The notes beneath the pieces were generated by a model. The model had not been told where the DNA came from. It ran no database searches and saw only the letters and a list, made by a program, of their open reading frames with translations. Below are positions 57,062-64,000 of a stretch of 64,000 bases of DNA, piece after piece. Where the stretch lies: NCBI GenBank assembly GCA_029582155.1, contig CM055905.1, forward strand, positions 66,744,356 through 66,808,355, in the 5' to 3' direction. Every line of letters begins with the position of its first letter. Within the stretch, counting starts at the first letter, position 1. The stretch is from Panopea generosa. Its lineage: Eukaryota > Mollusca > Bivalvia > Adapedonta > Hiatellidae. Made by a program: the position numbers and the translations under genes.

Positions 57062-57940
57062 TACCACCGGGGCCGGTTAGCACAGTCTGTAGCTCATCTT
57101 ACTTTCATTCCAGGGGTTGTGGAATAGCGTGTTTTTTGTCAACAGAACGTAACTATCATCAATATCAGTAGCGTAGCTAAAATGATTAAAGCCCACCACG
57201 TTCTAAGGAGTGTGTGTGTTGGTGGGGGTGGGCGGGGTCAGGATGCATTACCTGCGTTCTGAGGGCATTTCCAGGAGATAATTCTATGCATTCAGGAGAA
57301 AATAAAAGGTAGATAAAAAATGTGCAAACCCGTTCGTTGTGGCGTAAAGACAGCTACGCCACTGAATATAATATTTTTGGCACTTTTCACATTGTAGATT
57401 TTGTTAAGAACACCCACCTAACAATCATGTTACTATCTGAGTGGAAAAGCGTAATTTGGATATTTTACATCATAGAGCGCCCTCTGTAACAGGCCCTCTG
57501 TGACAGAAAATGGTAAAACACTGTGAACATATGCCACTGACCTTGTCGAAGTTAAGTACACGTGTACTTAGTCCAGTGCACGTATAAGTTTAACTTTAGA
57601 AACAGTTAATTTCATTAAAAAGATGAAATGTACTTCTTATGGACGGCAATAAAATCATTGTCAATGTTCAGTCGGTAACGCGTCAGTCTATCAACCGAGT
57701 GTCTTGAGTTTGAATCCTCGCCAGGTCAGAGTCTTCATGATGATTGATATACATGTACAACATTATGCCTTGTTGTCATTCGTCTCTCACCGCTGATTGA
57801 AACGGGAGAGTTATATCCTTACGGAAATAGGTGTGCTCTAGTACTTGTTAACCTTCCAGGATTCAAAGTAATATTGGTAAAATTTATTGATCGTCTGTTA
57901 GCTCTCGAGGACATGAAAACGATGCTAAATATTGAAACAG
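57062..57940. mobile_element. Duplicated block: SINE 1 head, MITE C and diverged SINE 1
   Basis: 57062-57125 matches the SINE head at 43383 but lacks the B box; 57165-57366 matches MITE C at 43494; 57668-57940 matches the SINE at 44005. Order and spacing are those of the first block. The segment between is ordinary sequence without a gene. Confidence 0.75.
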
Positions 57941-58066
57941 GCATAATCAATATAACTTCTGTTATACCTGACAGTGTATATGCGCTTCTTTCCTGGATCC
58001 GCCATTTGAATTTCTTGTACTTCCTTGTTGTAATACGAACTTACATTCTCGTGGTATTGTTACCCT

Positions 58067-58069
<3 letters not shown>

Positions 58070-58119
<50 letters not shown>
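58070..58119. repeat. (TA)n microsatellite
   Basis: Pure TA run of about 25 units. Confidence 0.97.
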
Positions 58120-58121
<2 letters not shown>

Positions 58122-59221
58122 TTAGATACTTACGACAACAAGGCGCGTAGTGTGGCAAACTCAGTTACTATTCTGAGTAACATTTCAAATCAAATCCGCA
58201 GGTAAATATTTTGTTCATGTTATTGATTTATTGATGTATTCTAGTCCAATGAACATTAAAGTTTGAAAATCTAAAAACTTCACCGGACTTCAATCCACAG
58301 TAAGGGAAACCTCTCCCACCCGCTGAGTAACTTCCAAATTTGTCACGCTACGCCCTTAACGGACATCCCCTTTGTACCTATCATAATAACGAAGTCTTGA
58401 TTTTTTTTATTAATGTAGCCATTGCTACGAGTTCAGCATAATATAATATTTGTGGCAATTGAAACCATATATCATTTTAAATTGATTGTGAAACTTTGCC
58501 GGAATTTTCAAAAACGGCAAAAAATTGCCCAAAAATACAAAAAACTTTAGATTAATTACAAGAACTATTTAAAAGCACCACACAGGGGAGGAGTACTGCA
58601 ACATAGGTCCTTGTATGCGGTCTGCCTGATACCTGGGTTTTTAGTTCTAATGTTACTTTTCAGGAAACATAGGGATTTTGCTTGCCGATGAACTAACCTG
58701 CTGGACTTTGGCTGACCAGATTAGGTCGCTGTTTAGATTCACTCGAAGTTACTTGACACAGCTAACTGTTTCAAGTGTATGACCATGTAAAGTGTAGAAC
58801 AAGTGACCTGGGTAACCGTGCGCTTACTTGGGTTGAGCTCCATGTTCCATATATAAAATGCTGTATATTATCAATAAAACCAGTTACAAATCACCAGCTC
58901 TTAGTGGAAGTCCTCCTCTATCCCCCTGAATCGCCCCTTCTTATTTACCGTTCCCGCAACTGGAAGTTTATTCCCGCAACTAGAAGTTATTTGTAGGGTT
59001 TCTAATGGGTATGATATTCATTGAAATGAACTAAAATTCACGGCGCTTCTCGGGTCCACCTTGAAATTTGTGGGAAAATTAAATAGGCAGAAATGCACAG
59101 TTGAAGTAGAAGAACTGAATCGTATGCGTAATAACTAAAACTACAACGCTGTTTGAATGGTCTGTATCTAGTTAATGCACTTATCTTGGAGAATTACACA
59201 TGTTTTGGGGGTGTTAAATTT
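58120..59221. other. Junction region: end of the large duplication, then GNAT-type spacer
   Basis: 58385-58560 still matches the 44500-44700 part of the first block. From about 58850 the sequence matches the GNAT spacer at 21660-22080. The junction between the two duplications lies between about 58560 and 58850. Confidence 0.6.
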
Positions 59222-59935
59222 AGATTTCACAGCCTCTAAAGCATTGGTACTCGTTTGTGGTCCCATACGGTATTGGGTGTTATGTACTATTGGTCTCCTT
59301 TGGTACTACTACGTTCGCTATGCGTATACTCCTGACGTTTGCATGTAACAGCAGTGCTGTACGATGTCGTCATGAAACTTAAACGTTGCAATACTTCTAG
59401 TTTATGGCCTTCGCCTTCATTTATTAAGTATTCTCTCACTTTTTTAGTATTTTGCAAAACATGAATTATGGTCTTGTCTGCATTTGTAAAATGGCAGTAT
59501 CTTGCTTTTGGCCTGATAACGTATGGCATAAGTGTCCTTGTACTCTCTTGCATCTCATTCATAAATAGGAAACGCGCAACTATGAGATTCATGTGCTTTG
59601 AATTTATTGTAGAATTTATTTAACCTCTTTGAGTTCTCTTCTGAAGTTTTATAGACTTCACGCACCTTTCTCCCCTACACACCACAATAGGTATGGAACT
59701 TTTTTTTCTAGTTTTCCTTCTTTCCTTTAAGGTCCATTAAATAACAGCAAACGTGCACTTCGTTACTTGAGTCAGGATTCCACTTTATGTAACCATTATA
59801 TCTAATTATTTTATAAGTGTCCATTGTTGGTGTTTGTATGCTAATTAGTGTATGTGCACATGTTAAATACTGGAACTGATTGTTAATAACAAGAGCAGGA
59901 GGTACAGGAATAATCATAAATGGGAAGAACTTAAG
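59222..59935 (-). other. Conserved segment downstream of the broken GNAT copy
   Basis: Matches 22093-22876 with several indels (RPKARYCHFTNADKTIIHV, CCYLMDLKGKK). No intact long frame. See the entry at 22093. Confidence 0.45.
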
Positions 59936-60003
59936 TCCAGTTCAAAATATATCAACAATAAAACCATTACCTTAGACACCCTTTGATACGCAGTGGTACA
60001 CTC

Positions 60004-60601
60004 TTATAAAGATGCATCTATTCGTTTCCCATACACAATTACAGATGTATGTTCCCCTGTATTCTTTATGACCACCTCCCCATCAACTGTGTATTCTGAG
60101 TACATCTATCCATACAAAATCTCAAAATCTTGCTTCTCGACGAACGATTTCGAAAAATTCGAGGAACACTCTGTTTTCACATGAATTGGAGATATTCCCA
60201 ATTTTTTAAAGAAATTCAACAATGCGACAAATATTTTGCTCCCAAATTCTCTGTTGCGATGTTTGAATGAAACGGCTTCAAAATGAAAGGCTTCCGTAGT
60301 TCCAAATTGTGTGTAAAAGATTTCATGGTCATCACAATAACGGTAAATATCCATCAATGTCTTATATCTGGCGTCATTAAAAACATCCGTTGTGATATTT
60401 CCATCTGCCTTTCCTATCCCCACGAGAAACATCGCTATAATATCGCCGTCGTCATCACTGGTTACTGCCGCAGAAAGATTAAAGCTAAGTGCCTTTAGCA
60501 TATCCTGTTTCCACTCGTCGGGGAAAGTATTAAATTGAAGAGCTTTTGAAACTGGTGCGCAATGCAAGTAATTGTCTGTCATAAAATCTATCATAGAATG
60601 C
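60004..60601 (-). pseudogene. GNAT-like gene, copy 4, inactivated
   Basis: It corresponds to exon 2 of the other GNAT copies, with an intact acceptor (TATTTCAG) before 60601. Only six bases of the normal exon start remain (GCATTC); then about 71 nt are missing relative to copy 3, which shifts the frame. The acetyl-CoA loop-like region survives as HRNREFGSKIF. A GAACAG to GGATAG change gives a premature TAG at 60106-60108, 34 codons before the usual end. No exon 1 was found between here and the gap. It is closest to copy 3 in the N-terminal region (KALQFNTFPDEWKQ). Confidence 0.82.
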
Positions 60602-60951
60602 CTGAAATAGGCAACCATTAAACGCTAAACGTAACGTAACGTACAACAGTAATGGAAAGTATACATACGCATAAACATAGTCAATTAACTACTATAATAG
60701 TTTGTAATAAGAAATATATTAAGATGTAAATTAAAGTTGATAAGATATGTAGTATCATAAGGTGCTGGTCAAAATCAGGAAAGCTTTGCCAGTCACTAAA
60801 TCCGGTCGATGCTGAAGAGAATACATGCCATTATCGTTCACTAATATGTAATGAGTGTGCTACTACAGCAAGGACGTAAAACGTACACCTGGTCCAGCAA
60901 CAGATAGCAAGTGACAAGTGACAGGTCCGAGTGCTGTCTGTATGTCTCTGT

Positions 60952-60955
<4 letters not shown>

Positions 60956-60989
<34 letters not shown>
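60956..60989. repeat. (CT)n microsatellite
   Basis: Pure run; the counterpart of 27488-27530. Confidence 0.95.
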
Positions 60990-60990
<1 letters not shown>

Positions 60991-62187
60991 AGACTCACTT
61001 CGCCATACCAGTATAATGAACTATACACAAGCTTATATACATTCTCTCACCACCTCGACAATATTTCATTGTGACTTTAATGGAGTTTCTAATTCGTAAA
61101 CAGCTCAACCAAGTTTTCATTATTTCCCTGAAAAATACACACGAACCCATACATCTGATTGGCTACTTTGAATATAACTGGTCCTTTGTCCTGTGCTTTG
61201 CAATCTAATTGGAGGACAAAATCAACCACATCCATCATACCTGTCAATGGTACACACACGATCGTCTAAATAAAATCTCTTTTAAGTAACAGGCGTACGA
61301 TATGATTATGAATGTGCAGTGGTCATCAGGGAAGGTTCATCTATATGAACTACAGTGCATCACTAATACACTGTACGTCTGACACATCAATGAAATTTTC
61401 TTCAGTTGTACATATAGACATGCACTATACACACTGAACACATTTCCAATGGTTCTAAAAGTGTCTTGTTTCCATAGATTGACCTCTGTTAGTACAACTA
61501 TGCAGGGAAAAAAACATGGGGTTGACCAGGTTGCTTTTTCACAATGGTGAGGTAATTGTTAAGTGAAACGTAGTAAGCTGTTTAAATGACATTAACACAA
61601 TGGTCATGTGAAGTAAATAGTGAATGTTGACTTGCACTGATATGCATGAAAATTCACTAACAAAAATGCACGATTGGGCCATGATAACATTGACCTTTGA
61701 CCTACGAATTCCTAAAACAAAAGAGTTCTTCATAACACAATGAGAAGTGTTTCAGAAGCAAATTATAATTTTCAATATCTTTTTGTTTTCCAATCTATAC
61801 TTGCATTTCTTAACGATAAATACGTAAAAATGGCATTTGTTAAAGTCTTACAATGGAGTTATCAAATTAAAACATTTTAATTCGTTCATGGTTATCTACT
61901 GACCCTGAGCCCAGTGCATCTCATTCGCACATGGTACAATCGTGATTTATTTGTTGCCATTTTCTCGTATATACCAGTAGCATAATCGCTGTTTAATTAT
62001 CAGAGTAACAGATGCACGCACATGAAACTTACACGAAATATGTTAATCTGAACCATGGCCATACAATTTGTGATTAATGTTAATGACAGTAGTCCACTGT
62101 GTTTGTACGGTACCGTTTAAATCATGTTTCATGTTTCTTTCATGTGAGAATGAGTCTCCGGTCATTATTTTTGCCATAAATTAACAG
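60990..62187. other. Duplicated GNAT upstream region with an inverted segment; no gene
   Basis: 60750-61535 is collinear with 27290-28065. 61985-62112 matches 28377-28500 in inverted orientation (for example 'gttaatctgaaccatgg' against 'ccatggttcagattaac'). Confidence 0.65.
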
Positions 62188-62382
62188 TATAAATCGAATA
62201 CGCTATTGTGAAACTACGTCATTCTATTTATAATTCGACTCGTTCAATACAGGTGACACAATAATATTGAATATATTGTATTATATAATGTTTGTAACCG
62301 ATATATATTCTGTCATACCTCATACGGTAGGACCATCTAAAATTATAATGACGTAGTTTCAAAATAGCGTATTGGGTTTATA
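62188..62382. mobile_element. MITE-like element, family D, with 27-bp terminal inverted repeats
   Basis: Arms 62197-62223 (aatacgctattgtgaaacta...) and 62347-62373 (...tttcaaaatagcgtatt) match with one mismatch and extend weakly outward (tataaa / tttata). The enclosed part is about 120 bp. Confidence 0.85.
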
Positions 62383-62409
62383 AGCCAACCATGTTAAAGA
62401 TATACATGT

Positions 62410-62683
62410 ACGTCACGTGTCAATATGGCAGCCACAAGTAGCCATTAGGTAAATCAACCTAGGTAAAGGATAAGATGACAATATGGCAGCCACAAGTAGC
62501 CATTGGGTAAATCAACCTGGGTAAAGGATGAGATGACAATATGGCAGCCATAAGTAGCCATTGGGTAAATCAACCTGGGTAAACGATTAGATGACAATAT
62601 GGCAGCCATTAGGTAAATCAATCTGGGTAAAGGATTAGATGACAATATGGCAGCCATAAGTAGCCATTGGGTAAATCATCCTG
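62410..62683. repeat. Minisatellite, 58-bp unit, about 5 copies, cut by the gap
   Basis: Unit words are 'gacaatatggcagccacaag', 'tagccattgggtaaatcaac' and 'ctgggtaaaggatgagat'. The array enters the N run, so its true length is unknown. Confidence 0.93.
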
Positions 62684-63183
62684 NNNNNNNNNNNNNNNNN
62701 NNNNNNNNNNNNNNNNNNNNNNNNNNNNNNNNNNNNNNNNNNNNNNNNNNNNNNNNNNNNNNNNNNNNNNNNNNNNNNNNNNNNNNNNNNNNNNNNNNNN
62801 NNNNNNNNNNNNNNNNNNNNNNNNNNNNNNNNNNNNNNNNNNNNNNNNNNNNNNNNNNNNNNNNNNNNNNNNNNNNNNNNNNNNNNNNNNNNNNNNNNNN
62901 NNNNNNNNNNNNNNNNNNNNNNNNNNNNNNNNNNNNNNNNNNNNNNNNNNNNNNNNNNNNNNNNNNNNNNNNNNNNNNNNNNNNNNNNNNNNNNNNNNNN
63001 NNNNNNNNNNNNNNNNNNNNNNNNNNNNNNNNNNNNNNNNNNNNNNNNNNNNNNNNNNNNNNNNNNNNNNNNNNNNNNNNNNNNNNNNNNNNNNNNNNNN
63101 NNNNNNNNNNNNNNNNNNNNNNNNNNNNNNNNNNNNNNNNNNNNNNNNNNNNNNNNNNNNNNNNNNNNNNNNNNNNNNNNNNN
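62684..63183. other. Assembly gap, 500 N
   Basis: Exactly 500 N between a 58-bp array and a 14-bp array: a scaffold gap of standard size, not a measured length. Confidence 0.99.
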
Positions 63184-64000
63184 GAGTGTAAGGTGGTGAG
63201 TGTAAGGTGGTAAGTGTAAAGTGGTAAGTGTAAGGTGGTGAGTGTAAGGTGGTGAGTGTAAGATGGTGAGTGAAAGGTAAGTGTAAGATGGTGAGTGTAA
63301 GATGGTGAGTGTTGGGGTGAGTGTAAGGAGGTTAGTGTTATGTGGTGAGTGTAAGGGGGTGAGTGTAATGTAGTGTGTGTAAGGTTGTTATGAGATAGTG
63401 AGTGTAAGGGGGTGAGTGTAAAGTAGAAAGTGTAAGATGGTTAGCTGGTGAGTGTAAGGTAGTGAATAGTAGGTGGTGAGTGTAAGGTGGTGAATATTAG
63501 GTGGTGAGTGTAAGATGATGAGTGTAATGTGTGGTGTAAGGTGGTGAGTGTAAGATTGTGAGTGTTAGGTGGTGAGTGTTAGGTGGTAAGTGTAAGGTGG
63601 TGAATGTAAAATGGTGAGTGTAAGGTGATGAGTGTAAGATGGTGAGTGTTAAGTTGTGAGTGTAAAATAGTGAGTATAAGGTGGTGGGTGTAAAGTGGTT
63701 ATTGTTCGGAGATTAGTGTGTTCGGTGGTGAGTGTAAGGTGGTGTATGTAAAGTGGTGAGTGTAAGGTGTGAGTGTATGGTGGTGAATGTAAGGTGGTGG
63801 ATGGTGAGTGTAAGGAAATGTGTGTTGGGTGGTGAGTGTGAGGATATGTGTGTTAGGTGGTGAGTGTAAAGTGGTGAGTACAAGATGGTGAATGTAAAGT
63901 GGTGAGTTTGAGGTGGTGATTGTTAGGTGATGAGTGTAAAGTGGTAAGTGTAAAGTTGTGAGTGTTAGGTGGTAAGTATACAGTGGTGAGTGTAAGGTGG
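63184..64000. repeat. 14-bp minisatellite, array 3, continuing past the window
   Basis: The same unit as arrays 1 and 2. Shared rare variants with array 1 (gtggttattgttcggagat, then 'gtgttcgg', then ggaaatg...ttgggtg) in the same order suggest it is a duplicate of the region before EF-hand gene 3. Confidence 0.95.

Noticed and set aside
62647-63213. 188- and 174-codon frames
   Set aside because: Almost entirely made of the N run.

Overview
This is nuclear DNA from a repeat-rich, AT-rich invertebrate genome, most likely a bivalve mollusc. The reasons are spliced genes with GT-AG introns, intronless B-box/NHL (TRIM-type) genes without a RING, tRNA-derived SINEs with AATC-type tails, and very dense minisatellites. 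The species call is inference. No prokaryotic operon, CRISPR array or viral genome is present.

Layout. From 0.6 to 14.8 kb there are two tandem plus-strand genes for small secreted EF-hand proteins. The first lacks its signal-peptide exon in this window; the second is complete in four exons and about 140 aa. From 19.4 to 31.2 kb there is a minus-strand tandem array of three two-exon GNAT-type acetyltransferase genes (239, 243 and 241 aa), with a fourth, broken copy at 60.0-60.6 kb. From 36.4 to 39.6 kb lies a third EF-hand gene of a different subtype. It is followed by a B-box/coiled-coil/NHL pseudogene at 40.4-42.3 kb. The block from roughly 37.7 to 45.3 kb is duplicated at 47.7-58.6 kb, giving orphan last exons of EF-hand gene 3 (49.2-49.9 kb) and a second B-box/NHL pseudogene (53.5-55.4 kb). 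The two pseudogenes carry different lesions.

The rest is mobile and repetitive DNA. There are three tRNA-derived SINE families, one copy nested in a decayed LINE reverse transcriptase with a visible target-site duplication. There are several short inverted-repeat (MITE-like) families, one of which carries CRE and CCAAT motifs and lies next to two GNAT promoters. There are at least twelve tandem-repeat arrays. A 14-bp array dominates 34.8-35.8, 45.4-47.7 and 63.2-64.0 kb. A 500-bp run of N (62684-63183) is an assembly gap between two arrays.

How the genes might work together: the EF-hand proteins look secreted and calcium binding, and shell or extracellular calcium handling is plausible but unproven. 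The GNATs probably acetylate small amines or similar acceptors. Nothing in the sequence links the families functionally. The clearest theme is birth and decay of tandem gene families in a satellite-rich region. I did not find a convincing novel multi-gene system; the strongest leads are listed as findings.
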